Below, one piece after another: positions 51,080 through 59,745 of a DNA stretch of 64,000 nucleotides. A program made the translations under genes and the position numbers. Position 1 is the first letter of the stretch. Every line of letters starts with the position of its first letter. Under the pieces are notes generated by a model. It saw only the letters and a program-made list of their open reading frames with translations, was not told the origin of the DNA and made no database searches. This DNA comes from Arthrobacter sp. zg-Y769 (GTDB taxonomy: Bacteria; Actinomycetota; Actinomycetes; Actinomycetales; Micrococcaceae), in contig NZ_JAJJOE010000011.1 in the NCBI RefSeq assembly GCF_020907405.1, positions 286,505-350,504 on the forward strand, given 5' to 3'.

Positions 51080-51838
51080 ATGTCCGAACAGACCAAGACC
51101 TTTAATCCCGCAGCAGTGACCACCATCCTGTGCGACGCGGACGGAAACCTGTTTCCGTCCGAGGAGATAGCCTTCGAAGCCTCCGTGGGGGTTACCAATG
51201 AGCTCGCCGCCGAGCTGGGCATCGACGAGCGCTTCGACTCCGAGCAGCTGCGCCTGGCCACCACGGGAAAGAACTTCCGCACGCTGGCGAAGGAACTCTC
51301 CGCGGGAACCGGCCAGTGGGCCAAGCCGCAGCACGAGCTCAGCCAGGAGGACCTCGAGCGATGGATTGCCGAGGAGAAGCGGGTGGTCAGTGACTACCTG
51401 AACAAGCGGCTGGAACCGGACACCGACGTCGTCCAGGTCCTGGGCTCGCTGGCCGAGAGTTACGGACTGGCAGTAGTCTCCTCCAGCGCCCTGTCGCGGC
51501 TGCAGAAGTGCTTTGAGGCAACGGATCTGGAACAGTTCTTCGCGCCGGAGCGGGTCTTCAGTGCCGAGGACTCCCTCCCGACGCCGGTGAGTAAGCCGGA
51601 TCCCGCCGTGTACCTGCAGGCCATCAAGGAACTGGGACTTACCGCCGGGGAAACCCTGGCCATCGAGGACTCGCTGCCCGGTGCCCAGTCCGCGGTTGCT
51701 GCCGGCTGCCAGGTCATTGGAAACCTCCGCTTTGTGGCGCCGGCCGAACGCGAACAGCGTCGCCGTGAACTGGAGGAGGCCGGCGTCGTCGCCGTCATCA
51801 GCTCCTGGCCCGAACTGCTTCCGCTGCTGCGCGGCTAA
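51080..51838 (+). CDS. HAD-family phosphatase (sugar/polyol phosphate type)
   Basis: 252 aa. Nucleophile motif 'ILCDADGNLFPSE' (DxDGN instead of the common DxDGT), motif II 'VVSSSALSRLQ', motif III/IV 'VSKPDPAVYLQAI' and 'AIEDSLPGAQSAVAAG'. Class I beta-phosphoglucomutase/phosphatase-like cap. Co-transcribed with the polyol dehydrogenase, so its substrate is probably a sugar or polyol phosphate. Followed by a strong terminator. Confidence 0.88.
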   Translation: MSEQTKTFNPAAVTTILCDADGNLFPSEEIAFEASVGVTNELAAELGIDERFDSEQLRLATTGKNFRTLAKELSAGTGQWAKPQHELSQEDLERWIAEEKRVVSDYLNKRLEPDTDVVQVLGSLAESYGLAVVSSSALSRLQKCFEATDLEQFFAPERVFSAEDSLPTPVSKPDPAVYLQAIKELGLTAGETLAIEDSLPGAQSAVAAGCQVIGNLRFVAPAEREQRRRELEEAGVVAVISSWPELLPLLRG

Positions 51839-51853
51839 GGGCAGGGAAGACAA

Positions 51854-51893
51854 AAAAAGATCCCGATCCGGGTTTCCGGATCGGGATCTTTTT
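51854..51893. terminator. Strong, near-symmetrical terminator
   Basis: Perfect 18-bp arms AAAAAGATCCCGATCCGG / CCGGATCGGGATCTTTTT with a 4-base loop, and T or A runs on both flanks. It ends the dehydrogenase-HAD operon on the plus strand and can also end the minus-strand tRNA transcript. Confidence 0.92.
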
Positions 51894-51895
51894 CT

Positions 51896-51972
51896 TGGTT
51901 GCGGGGGCAAGATTTGAACTTGCGACCTCTGGGTTATGAGCCCAGCGAGCTACCGAACTGCTCCACCCCGCG
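51896..51972 (-). tRNA. tRNA-fMet (CAU), initiator
   Basis: 77 nt with encoded CCA. Anticodon CAU sits between three G-C pairs (GGG/CCC), and the acceptor begins with a C1xA72 mismatch (CGCGGGG .. CCCCGCA), both identity elements of initiator tRNA. Elongator Met or tRNA-Ile2 do not carry these. Transcribed leftwards into the shared terminator. Confidence 0.93.
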
Positions 51973-52065
51973 GCGTGGTTACGACTTTACCGTAGATCCG
52001 CCGCACAGTGTAATCCAGTGGCGGTGCTCACACTTCGGACGGCGGAATTCGCTACGCTGAACGGC

Positions 52066-52938
52066 GTGAGTCTGCCGAAAACTGATACCGCCGTCACTTA
52101 TCCAGCCGGAGCCTTGACGGGCACCGGAACCGTGCAGCATGTGGAGACCCTCTCGGACGGGCGGCTGGCCGTACTGCTCGATGCCACTCCCGTGCACCCC
52201 GTGGACGCCGGCTGGCCGGATCAGGGTCCGGACCGGGCAACACTGACGACGCCGGACGGCCGCGAGGTGCCCGTGCTGGACTGCGTGGTGGGCGCCGCGG
52301 ATGGTGCCGCACTGTTCCTGGGGACGGAAATCCCGGTCCGCAAGGGCACCGGGGACTGGGCGTTCGTCGTGGTTCATGTGCTGCCGGAGGATGCCGGGAT
52401 TGCCGAGGGTGACCGGGTGGAAGTCCGGGTGGACGGCGGCCACCGGGCCGCGCTTTCAGCCGGGCACACCGCCTGCCATCTCGCTTCCCTGGCGCTGAAC
52501 CGGCAGCTGGCGGGTGCCTGGAAAAGGGACGTGCAGGCCGACGCCGCAGGCAACCCCAACTTCGACGCCCTGGCAATCGAAACCACAACCATCCTGCCCG
52601 GAGGCTCCCGGGATGTTTACCGTCTGGGAAAGTCCCTGCGCCGCAAGGGTTTCCCGCCGGACGCACTGCTGGGGGAGATGGCAGCCGTGGAAGCGGGCGT
52701 CAACGCAACGCTGGCCGAGTGGGTCGCATCCGGGGCCGAAATCCGCATCGAGCGCGAATCGGACCTTCTCACCGGCATGCGCCGCTGGGTGTGCGATCTT
52801 CCCGGCGGCACGGTTTCCATTCCCTGCGGCGGCACCCACCTATCTTCGCTGGCGGCTGTTTCCGGCATTGAAGTCCGGCTGGTTTCCGGGCCGGGCGAGG
52901 GAGCTGCGGAAGTGGTGATGGAAACGCGGTGCACGTAA
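52066..52938 (+). CDS. AlaX-type alanyl-tRNA editing protein
   Basis: 290 aa from GTG 52066. Zinc/editing-site ligands are complete: H-x3-H in 'LSAGHTACHLASLAL' and C-x3-H in 'VSIPCGGTHLSSL', the signature of the AlaRS editing domain, here without a catalytic AlaRS part. Hydrolyses mischarged Ser-tRNA(Ala) or Gly-tRNA(Ala). TACGCT lies 7 bases before this GTG with no Shine-Dalgarno, so a leaderless transcript is likely; GTG 52018 gives an N-terminal extension. The nearby tRNA is initiator, so proximity is probably incidental. Confidence 0.82.
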   Translation: MSLPKTDTAVTYPAGALTGTGTVQHVETLSDGRLAVLLDATPVHPVDAGWPDQGPDRATLTTPDGREVPVLDCVVGAADGAALFLGTEIPVRKGTGDWAFVVVHVLPEDAGIAEGDRVEVRVDGGHRAALSAGHTACHLASLALNRQLAGAWKRDVQADAAGNPNFDALAIETTTILPGGSRDVYRLGKSLRRKGFPPDALLGEMAAVEAGVNATLAEWVASGAEIRIERESDLLTGMRRWVCDLPGGTVSIPCGGTHLSSLAAVSGIEVRLVSGPGEGAAEVVMETRCT

Positions 52939-53093
52939 CCGGCCGGTATTAGCCCTACCAATTTCCCGACTCCCTTTGGGGGCGCATTTTCCAACCGTAA
53001 TTCCCGCAAATTCAAGTAAAACGGGCGCTTTACTGTTTCCCGCAGCTAGCGCACGGGGAGATCTTGTCCGTGGGAGTGGATAGACGTAGTGTT

Positions 53094-53109
53094 CCGCTCA
53101 CGTGAGCGG
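53094..53109. promoter_or_regulatory. Candidate operator of the sugar ABC transporter operon
   Basis: Perfect 16-bp palindrome CCGCTCACGTGAGCGG, 33 bases before the substrate-binding gene start. LacI-type repressors of sugar operons use similar G/C-edged 14-20-bp dyads; the regulator gene is not in the window. Confidence 0.5.
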
Positions 53110-53141
53110 TACCGCTATCTCAAATGAGCAAAGGTGACCAG

Positions 53142-54524
53142 ATGGGATTCCGACACAGCAGGCGGATGAGCAGCCCCGGCCGATCCCGGCTACGCGCCGG
53201 TTTGGCAGCAGCGGCGGCCGCTGCCCTCGTACTGACCGGCTGCGGAGGCGCCGAGGCAGAGGGCAAAAACGAAATTGTAGTAGCCATTGTTTCCAATCCG
53301 CAGATGCAGGACGCAATCACGCTCCAGGATGAATTCAAGGCCCAGTATCCGGATATTGACGTCAGTTTCGTGTCCCTCCCGGAAAACGAGGCGCGTGCAA
53401 AGATCACCGCGTCCGTCGCGACCCAGGGCGGGGAATTCGACGTCGTGATGATCTCCAATTACGAAACCCCGATGTGGGCGGAAAACGGGTGGATCACGAA
53501 TCTCCAGGACTACGCGGACAGCACTGAGGGATATGACCCGGATGATTTCGTTCCGACAATCCGCGAGGCGCTTAGCTATGAAGGAGACCTGTACTCCGTT
53601 CCGTTTTACGGGGAGTCCTCCTTCCTCGCCTACCGGCAGGATCTGTTCGAAGAGGCCGGCCTGACCATGCCCGCCAAGCCCACCTGGGAGGACATCCGCG
53701 GGTTCGCCGAAAAGCTCGATGATCCGGAAAACGACGTCGACGGGGTGTGCCTGCGCGGGCTGGCCGGCTGGGGCGAGGTCATGGGGCCGCTGGACACCGT
53801 GATCAACACCTACGGCGGCCGCTGGTTCGACGAGGACTGGAACGCGACGCTGGATTCACCCGAGGTGGAAGCCGCGGTTACCGATTATGTGAACCTGGTG
53901 CAGACCTACGGCCAGGCCGGTGCCGCCACGAGCGGCTACGGCGACTGCCTGACCCTCTACAGTCAGGGGAGCGCGGCCATGTGGTACGACGCCACGGCCA
54001 TGGTTTCCTCGGTCGAGGATCCCTCGTCCTCGCTCGTGGTCGGCAAGACCGGATATGCGCCGGCCCCGGTGGAGGAAACCGAATCGTCGGGCTGGCTTTA
54101 CAGCTGGTCCCTGGCCATCCCTACCACCAGCGAGCAGAAGGACGCCGCCTGGGACTTCGTCTCCTGGATGACCAATAAGGAATACATCCAGCTGGTCGGC
54201 GAGGAAATCGGCTGGGAACGGGTTCCTCCGGGCAGCAGGCTTTCCACCTACGAGAACCCCGGATACGCGGAAGTGGCCGGCGCCTATGCCGAGCCGACCT
54301 TGACGGCCATGGCCGGGGCCTCGCAGGAAAACAGCATGGTGAAACCCGTCCCCTACACCGGGCTCCAATTCGTTGGGATCCCGGAATTCCAGGACCTGGG
54401 GACGCGGGTGGCCCAGCAGATATCAGCCGCCATCGCCGGGCAGCAGACAGTGAAGGAAGCGCTGGAACAATCCCAGGGCTATGCCGAGACGGTGGCTGAG
54501 AGCTACCAAAATGGAGGCAGCTGA
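53142..54524 (+). CDS. Sugar/polyol ABC transporter substrate-binding lipoprotein
   Basis: 460 aa from ATG 53142 (AAAGGTGA just upstream; ATG 53124 also in frame). Lipobox 'LTGC'. Family 1 solute-binding fold: 'FKAQYPDIDVSFVSLPENEA', 'GEFDVVMISNYETPMWAENG' and 'AWDFVSWMTNKEYIQLVGEE'. Closest by features to SmoE/MtlE-like polyol binding proteins. The following permeases form a complete membrane part; with the polyol dehydrogenase operon upstream this suggests polyol uptake. Confidence 0.92.
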   Translation: MGFRHSRRMSSPGRSRLRAGLAAAAAAALVLTGCGGAEAEGKNEIVVAIVSNPQMQDAITLQDEFKAQYPDIDVSFVSLPENEARAKITASVATQGGEFDVVMISNYETPMWAENGWITNLQDYADSTEGYDPDDFVPTIREALSYEGDLYSVPFYGESSFLAYRQDLFEEAGLTMPAKPTWEDIRGFAEKLDDPENDVDGVCLRGLAGWGEVMGPLDTVINTYGGRWFDEDWNATLDSPEVEAAVTDYVNLVQTYGQAGAATSGYGDCLTLYSQGSAAMWYDATAMVSSVEDPSSSLVVGKTGYAPAPVEETESSGWLYSWSLAIPTTSEQKDAAWDFVSWMTNKEYIQLVGEEIGWERVPPGSRLSTYENPGYAEVAGAYAEPTLTAMAGASQENSMVKPVPYTGLQFVGIPEFQDLGTRVAQQISAAIAGQQTVKEALEQSQGYAETVAESYQNGGS

Positions 54525-55468
54525 TGTCCACCTTGGTAGAACGCCAGCAGGTCCGTGCCCGGAAGGCGGCTGAGGAACGGCAGGGCGGCGGCATGTCGTC
54601 GGCGGAAGGGTGGCGACGGCGGCTGCCGCTGCTGCCTGCATTGATTTTCACCCTGGTGGTGACCCAGGTTCCGTTCCTTTTCACCCTTTGGTACTCGCTG
54701 CAGAACTGGAACTTGCTGCGGCCCGAGGGTAACGAATTTGTCGGTCTGGCGAACTACGTGGATATCTTCTCGGATTCCACGTTCCGGGGGGCGGCGCTGA
54801 ACAGCGTTATCTTCACCGTTGCCTGCGTTTTCTTCGCCATGCTGCTGGGGATCATTTTCGCCCTGCTGCTGGACCGCAGCTTCGCCGGCCGCGGTATCGT
54901 GCGGACCCTGCTCATCACCCCGTTCCTGATCATGCCGGTGGCCAGCTCCCTGCTGTGGACCTACTCCATCCTCAACCCCAGCTACGGCCTGCTGAACTGG
55001 ATCATCGGGCTGGTGGGTATCCCGCCGGTGGACTGGACGTCCCAGCATCCCATCGTGTCCATCCTGATGGCCCTGGTGTGGCAGTGGACCCCGTTCATGA
55101 TGCTGCTGGTCCTGTCCGGACTGCAGGCGCAGTCCAAGGACGTGCTGGAAGCGGCCCAAGTGGACGGCGCCGGCTGGTGGCGGACCTTCATCTCGGTGAC
55201 GCTTCCGCAGCTGCGCCGGTATATCGAACTCGGCATCCTCCTCGGTGCCATCTACGTGGTCAACACCTTCGACCAGATCTACCTCATGACCGCCGGCGGC
55301 CCCGGTACGGCAAGCGCCAACCTGCCGTTCTACATATACCAGCGGGCCTTCCTCGGCTTCGACATCGGCCAGGCTGCCGCCATGGGCGTGGTGGTGGTCA
55401 TCGCGACCATGATCGTGGCGACCCTCGCGCTGCGCCTGATCTTCCGAAGCTTCGACGTAAAGGATTAA
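54524..55468 (+). CDS. Sugar/polyol ABC transporter permease, MalF type
   Basis: 314 aa, six or so membrane segments; EAA loop 'LEAAQVDGAGWWRTFISVTL' (about residue 205). The first 35 residues are a basic cytoplasmic extension. Start overlaps the preceding stop by one base (TGATG). 'TLWYSLQNWNLLRPEGNEFV' is the usual first external loop of this branch. Confidence 0.93.
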   Translation: MSTLVERQQVRARKAAEERQGGGMSSAEGWRRRLPLLPALIFTLVVTQVPFLFTLWYSLQNWNLLRPEGNEFVGLANYVDIFSDSTFRGAALNSVIFTVACVFFAMLLGIIFALLLDRSFAGRGIVRTLLITPFLIMPVASSLLWTYSILNPSYGLLNWIIGLVGIPPVDWTSQHPIVSILMALVWQWTPFMMLLVLSGLQAQSKDVLEAAQVDGAGWWRTFISVTLPQLRRYIELGILLGAIYVVNTFDQIYLMTAGGPGTASANLPFYIYQRAFLGFDIGQAAAMGVVVVIATMIVATLALRLIFRSFDVKD

Positions 55469-55472
55469 CGAC

Positions 55473-56363
55473 GTGGCTACCCAGACTGCTGCACCCACCC
55501 CCGCCGGGAAAGAGACCACTCCCGCCGCATCTACTGTCCGTAAACCCGACCGGCGATTCAACTCCGCACCCATCCTCACCACGGTGACCTGGGTGCTGGC
55601 GCTGATCTTCTTCTCGCCGGTGCTCTGGATGGTGCTGACGTCCTTCAAACAGGAATCCGCTGCGGCATCGGACCCTCCCGTGTTCTTCTTCGCTCCCACG
55701 CTGGATCAATACCGGGCGGTGCTGGACAGCGGAGCCGGAAGCTATTTCGTCAATTCGGCGATAGCCACCGGCGTCTCCACCCTCCTCGTGATTCTCCTGG
55801 CGGTGCCGGCCTCCTATGCCCTGAGCATCCGCCCGGTGAAGAAAACCTCCGATGTGCTGTTCTTCTTCATCTCCACCCGCATGCTGCCTGTCGTAGCGGT
55901 CATCATGCCGATTTATGTGATTGCCGGCCAGCTGAAGGTCCTGGACAACGTGTGGACGCTGGTGGTCCTGTACACCTCAATGAACCTGCCCATCGCGGTG
56001 TGGATGATGCGCTCGTTCTTCCTGGAAGTGCCGGGGGAGGTGCTTGAAGCGGCACAGATGGATGGTGCCGGCCTAATGAAGACCTTGTGGCGCGTCCTGA
56101 TGCCGATGGTTGCGCCCGGTTTGGCGGCGACGGCATTGATCTGCGTGATTTTCGCCTGGAATGAATTCTTCTTCGCGCTTATCCTCACCGCCGGCCAATC
56201 GGCCACGGTACCGGTCTTCCTGATGTCCCAGATGACCAGCGAAGGCCTGTTCCTGGCGCAGCTCTCGGCGGCTTCCGTGCTGGCTTCGCTGCCGGTAGTC
56301 ATTGCCGGCTGGGTGGCGCAGAAGCAGCTGGTCCGCGGCCTGTCCATGGGCGCCGTCAAGTAG
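55473..56363 (+). CDS. Sugar/polyol ABC transporter permease, MalG type
   Basis: 296 aa; GTG start. Six membrane segments with EAA loop 'LEAAQMDGAGLMKTLWRVLM' (about residue 197). Forms a heterodimer with the MalF-type permease. No ATP-binding gene follows, so the transporter probably uses a shared ATPase encoded elsewhere (MsiK/UgpC type), as is common in actinobacteria. Confidence 0.93.
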   Translation: MATQTAAPTPAGKETTPAASTVRKPDRRFNSAPILTTVTWVLALIFFSPVLWMVLTSFKQESAAASDPPVFFFAPTLDQYRAVLDSGAGSYFVNSAIATGVSTLLVILLAVPASYALSIRPVKKTSDVLFFFISTRMLPVVAVIMPIYVIAGQLKVLDNVWTLVVLYTSMNLPIAVWMMRSFFLEVPGEVLEAAQMDGAGLMKTLWRVLMPMVAPGLAATALICVIFAWNEFFFALILTAGQSATVPVFLMSQMTSEGLFLAQLSAASVLASLPVVIAGWVAQKQLVRGLSMGAVK

Positions 56364-56402
56364 GCGCGGGTCATGCTGTGGCCGGGCCGCACCGGGGCCC
56401 GG

Positions 56403-56876
56403 TCACAGCGCTGAGTTCTGCTCCTGGACCGTGGCGTTGGAGGACACCTCGAAGGTCCTTTCGGGCGGTTCCACATTGGCGGGATCCATCCACATAAACT
56501 CCCAGACGTGTCCGTCCGGGTCGGTGGCCGAGCCGCTGTACATTCCGGGCATGCGTTCCTCCGCCGGGGCGTAGAGGGCACCCCCGCCGGAGGTGCAGGC
56601 GGCCAGGAAACGGTCCACTTCGTCCCTGCTGTCGCAGCTGATGCCGTTCAGCACTTCCTTGCCGGCGGAAGCAAGGTGCGGTGTGTCGCCTTTGGGCAGG
56701 AACTCCTGGTAATAGTCCTGCTGCAGCAGCATCACCACAATGCTGTCCGAGACGACAATGGCTGTGGTCCGTTCATCGCTGAACTGCGGGTTCTTGGTGA
56801 ATCCGAGACCCAGGTAGAAGTTTTCCGCGGCGGGCAAGTCAGCCACGGGGAGGTTGGGGAAAATCATGCGTTCCAT
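56403..56876 (-). CDS. VOC-family protein
   Basis: 157 aa from ATG 56876 (GGAAGGA 6 bases upstream). Single VOC unit: 'IFPNLPVADLPAAENFYLGL' at the start and 'SATDPDGHVWEFMWMDPA' at the end, carrying the D-P-D-G-H and Glu metal motif. Related to the PhnB/glyoxalase-like proteins of unknown substrate. Confidence 0.85.
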   Translation of the reverse strand: MERMIFPNLPVADLPAAENFYLGLGFTKNPQFSDERTTAIVVSDSIVVMLLQQDYYQEFLPKGDTPHLASAGKEVLNGISCDSRDEVDRFLAACTSGGGALYAPAEERMPGMYSGSATDPDGHVWEFMWMDPANVEPPERTFEVSSNATVQEQNSAL

Positions 56877-57188
56877 GAGGGGTCCTTCCAGACAATCCAT
56901 GGGCGCGCATCGTGGCGGAGGGCCCACGGGAATAGGCGTACGGGTAACGCGCTGTTCCTTCACACTCCCACTGCCCGCCGCTGCTGACAACGGGTACCCG
57001 TTTCCCTGTCCGGGCGGACGCCCCCGCCTGCTGGATCGGCCCGGCCGCCCGGCCCGGGGACTGTCCTGCGGTGAAATGTGACCTGCCTCTATGCGTCCGC
57101 CGGGCAATAACTGCTAATCTCACAGCTGCGAAGGCGGGCCGGCATCTCCGGCTATCTACCTGGCATAACAGGACCTAGGGAGAAGCCA

Positions 57189-57671
57189 ATGAGCAGTACT
57201 TCGGATGAAATCTACCTGGCCCAGGCCATTCGCCTGGCCACGGAGAACGTGGCCAACGACGGCGGTCCCTTCGGCGCCGTCGTTGTCACCGCGGAAGGTG
57301 CCGCGTTTGAAGGCGTGAACCGCGTGACCGCGAACAATGACCCCACCGCGCACGCCGAAGTTACGGCCATTCGCAACGCGTGCGCCACGCTGGGCACGTT
57401 CGACCTGACGGGTGCGGTGCTCTACACCAGCTGCGAGCCGTGCCCGATGTGCCTGGCGTCCTCGCTCTGGGCGCGCGTGGACCGGGTTGTTTTTGCGGCA
57501 GACCGGCACGACGCCGCCGGTGCGGGATTCGATGACGCGGCCTTCTACGAATACTTCGATCTGCCGCAGGAACAGCGTTCCATGCAGGTTGCCCAGCTGG
57601 CCGTGGAAGGCACTCCGGCAATGGGTCCGTTCAACGCCTGGAACGCAGCCTCGGAGCGGATCGACTACTAG
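57189..57671 (+). CDS. Cytidine/deoxycytidylate-deaminase-family nucleoside deaminase, guanine deaminase-like
   Basis: 160 aa. Zinc ligands in 'PTAHAEVTAIRNAC' (His-Ala-Glu, with catalytic Glu) and 'TSCEPCPMCLASSLWAR'. C-terminal 'MGPFNAWNAASERIDY' matches the lid of bacterial guanine deaminases such as B. subtilis GuaD. Probably guanine to xanthine in purine salvage; tRNA adenosine deaminase TadA is the other family member and lacks this C-terminal end. Confidence 0.88.
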   Translation: MSSTSDEIYLAQAIRLATENVANDGGPFGAVVVTAEGAAFEGVNRVTANNDPTAHAEVTAIRNACATLGTFDLTGAVLYTSCEPCPMCLASSLWARVDRVVFAADRHDAAGAGFDDAAFYEYFDLPQEQRSMQVAQLAVEGTPAMGPFNAWNAASERIDY

Positions 57672-57680
57672 CCTGCTGCG

Positions 57681-57723
57681 CCGGTGGCCGCCGTCGCCGA
57701 TGCTGCCGGTGGCCGCCGTCGCC
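57681..57723 (+). repeat. 18-bp direct repeat
   Basis: CCGGTGGCCGCCGTCGCC at 57681-57698 and 57706-57723, between the deaminase stop and the convergent GNAT gene. Recent duplication of a small GC-rich segment; no other meaning seen. Confidence 0.7.
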
Positions 57724-57746
57724 CGAAGGATTCCGCACCCCGGTTC

Positions 57747-58271
57747 CTAGAACCGGTGCTCCAGTGCGGCGCCGATGGTTTTGGAGTAGCAGGTAGACCC
57801 GTCGGAGGCGATGTACGGGCCGAAATTCGGCACCACCCGGTAGCCGGCAAACTCGTAAAAGCGGTGCCCGTCCGGCTGGGCGGAGCCGGCCTCTGCCATA
57901 AGGACAGCGAATCCCATCTGCTTCGCGCGTGCCTCCAACGCCCCCAGGACCGCCGTCGCCACTCCTGAACCGCGCGCATACGGCAGGACGTACACCCGCT
58001 TGATTTCCGCCGTCGTTGTATCCAGCCGCCGCAGCCCGCCGCAGCCCAGCGGCTGGCCGGTGCTGCGCTCGTACGCAATGAGGAAAACCGCCGCATCGGC
58101 GGCGCGCGGCGGGTTGGGATCGTGTTCCATGGTGCCGTAGCGGGCATCCAGTTCGGCCTGCTGGGCTTCGCGCAGGTCGGCGCCCACGGGATTGCTCCAC
58201 GGCACTTCGCGGATCCGCAGGTGCGGTGTTGAGTAGGGACGGAATCCGGAAAAGGGTCGCAAATCCGACAT
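57747..58271 (-). CDS. GNAT-family N-acetyltransferase
   Basis: 174 aa. Motif A 'IKRVYVLPYARGSGVATAVL' (R/Q-G-x-G/A), motif B 'HRFYEFAGYRVVPNFGPYI'. 'ADAAVFLIAYERSTGQPLGC' precedes them as the central strand. Substrate unknown. Divergent from rlmN. Confidence 0.9.
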   Translation of the reverse strand: MSDLRPFSGFRPYSTPHLRIREVPWSNPVGADLREAQQAELDARYGTMEHDPNPPRAADAAVFLIAYERSTGQPLGCGGLRRLDTTTAEIKRVYVLPYARGSGVATAVLGALEARAKQMGFAVLMAEAGSAQPDGHRFYEFAGYRVVPNFGPYIASDGSTCYSKTIGAALEHRF

Positions 58272-58396
58272 GCTGCCTCCAGCGTCAGGGGTATGGCTTC
58301 CACGCTAGGAGTCCGGGGTTTCGCCCGTGTTTCGGCAGTGTGCCGTCCCGGCAAAAGGAATGTTCCGGATCTGCGAACCGTGCGAGAATAGTGGCG

Positions 58397-59647
58397 ATGT
58401 CAACTGTCGATTCTTCCCCCGCCAAAAAGTCCGAGCAGCGCCGTGTCCGCTCGGTTCCCACCGCCACCGGACCTCAGGTCCGCCCCGCCACGGAGGGTTG
58501 GGAACAGGCCAAGGAGCCCGACGGCCGCCCGCTGCTGCAGTTCAAATCTCCGCGTGTTTCCCAGCCGCCGGCCCATCTGGCGGACATGACGCTGGCCGAA
58601 CGCCAGGAGAAGCTGAAGTCCCTGGGCCTGCCCGCGTTCCGTGCGAAGCAGCTGTCGGTGCATTACTTCCAGCACTACACCACTGATCCGGAAGCCATGA
58701 GCGACCTCCCGAAGGAGCGCCGCGACGAGCTTGTGGGCGAGATGTTCCCCACGCTGCTTACCGAGATCAAGCGCCTGACCACCGACAACGGCGACACGAT
58801 CAAGTTCCTCTGGCGGCTCTTCGACGGCTCCCTCGTGGAGTCCGTGCTGATGCGCTATCCGGGCCGCATCACCCTGTGCGTCTCCAGCCAGTGCGGCTGC
58901 GGCATGAACTGCCCGTTCTGCGCCACCGGCCAGGCCGGCCTGACCCGCAACATGTCCACCGCGGAAATCCTGGACCAGATTGTCCAGGCCAACCGGGTCA
59001 TCAAGGAAGGCGGCCTGGGCGGCAAGCGGCGCGACGGCGGCCACGACGCCGAGCGCGTCACCAACATTGTCTTTATGGGCATGGGTGAGCCGCTGGCCAA
59101 CTACAAGCGCGTGATGAACGCCGTGCACCGGATGGCCGCCGAGGTTCCGGAAGGCCTGGGCATGAGCGCCCGCAACATCACCGTCTCCACCGTGGGCCTG
59201 GTGCCGGCCATCAAGAAGCTGGCCGAGGAGAACATTCCGGTGACCTTCGCGCTGAGCCTGCACGCTCCGGACGACGAGCTGCGCGACGAGCTGATCCCGG
59301 TCAACAGCCGGTGGAAGGTGGACGAGGCGCTGGACGCCGCGTACAACTACTACCGCGTCACCGGCCGCCGCGTCTCCATCGAGTACGCGTTGATCAAGGA
59401 CATGAACGACCACGCCTGGCGCGCGGACCTGCTCGCCAAGAAGCTCAATGCCCGCGGCCGCGGCTGGGTGCATGTGAACCCCATTCCGCTGAACCCCACG
59501 CCCGGTTCTATCTGGACGTCGCCGGAGCCCGACGTCATCCAGGAGTTCATCAACCACCTGATCGACGCCGGCATCCCCACCACCATCCGCGACACCCGCG
59601 GCAAGGAGATCGACGGCGCCTGCGGCCAGCTGGCTGCGGCGGACTAG
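58397..59647 (+). CDS. rlmN: 23S rRNA (adenine(2503)-C(2))-methyltransferase
   Basis: 416 aa from ATG 58397, including a 55-residue basic N-terminal extension. Radical-SAM cluster 'CGMNCPFCATGQAGLTRNM' (CxxxCxxC), 'NIVFMGMGEPLANY' and C-terminal catalytic Cys in 'GACGQLAAAD'. Methylates C2 of A2503 in 23S rRNA and A37 of some tRNAs. It has 'SSQCGC' as normal for RlmN. Followed by a strong terminator. Confidence 0.96.
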   Translation: MSTVDSSPAKKSEQRRVRSVPTATGPQVRPATEGWEQAKEPDGRPLLQFKSPRVSQPPAHLADMTLAERQEKLKSLGLPAFRAKQLSVHYFQHYTTDPEAMSDLPKERRDELVGEMFPTLLTEIKRLTTDNGDTIKFLWRLFDGSLVESVLMRYPGRITLCVSSQCGCGMNCPFCATGQAGLTRNMSTAEILDQIVQANRVIKEGGLGGKRRDGGHDAERVTNIVFMGMGEPLANYKRVMNAVHRMAAEVPEGLGMSARNITVSTVGLVPAIKKLAEENIPVTFALSLHAPDDELRDELIPVNSRWKVDEALDAAYNYYRVTGRRVSIEYALIKDMNDHAWRADLLAKKLNARGRGWVHVNPIPLNPTPGSIWTSPEPDVIQEFINHLIDAGIPTTIRDTRGKEIDGACGQLAAAD

Positions 59648-59668
59648 CGCCTCCAGTAACCGCGACTT

Positions 59669-59724
59669 AACGACGACGGCGGGAGGCCGGGCTGCGTGCC
59701 CGGCTCCCGCCGTCGTCGTTTTTG
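59669..59724. terminator. Bidirectional-looking terminator between rlmN and purB
   Basis: 23-bp arms with a single bulged base (AACGACGACGGCGGGAG.. / ..CTCCCGCCGTCGTCGTT) and TTTTT on the plus side, lying between two convergent genes. Confidence 0.9.
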
Positions 59725-59745
59725 GTCTGTGTACCGGTCTGCGTG

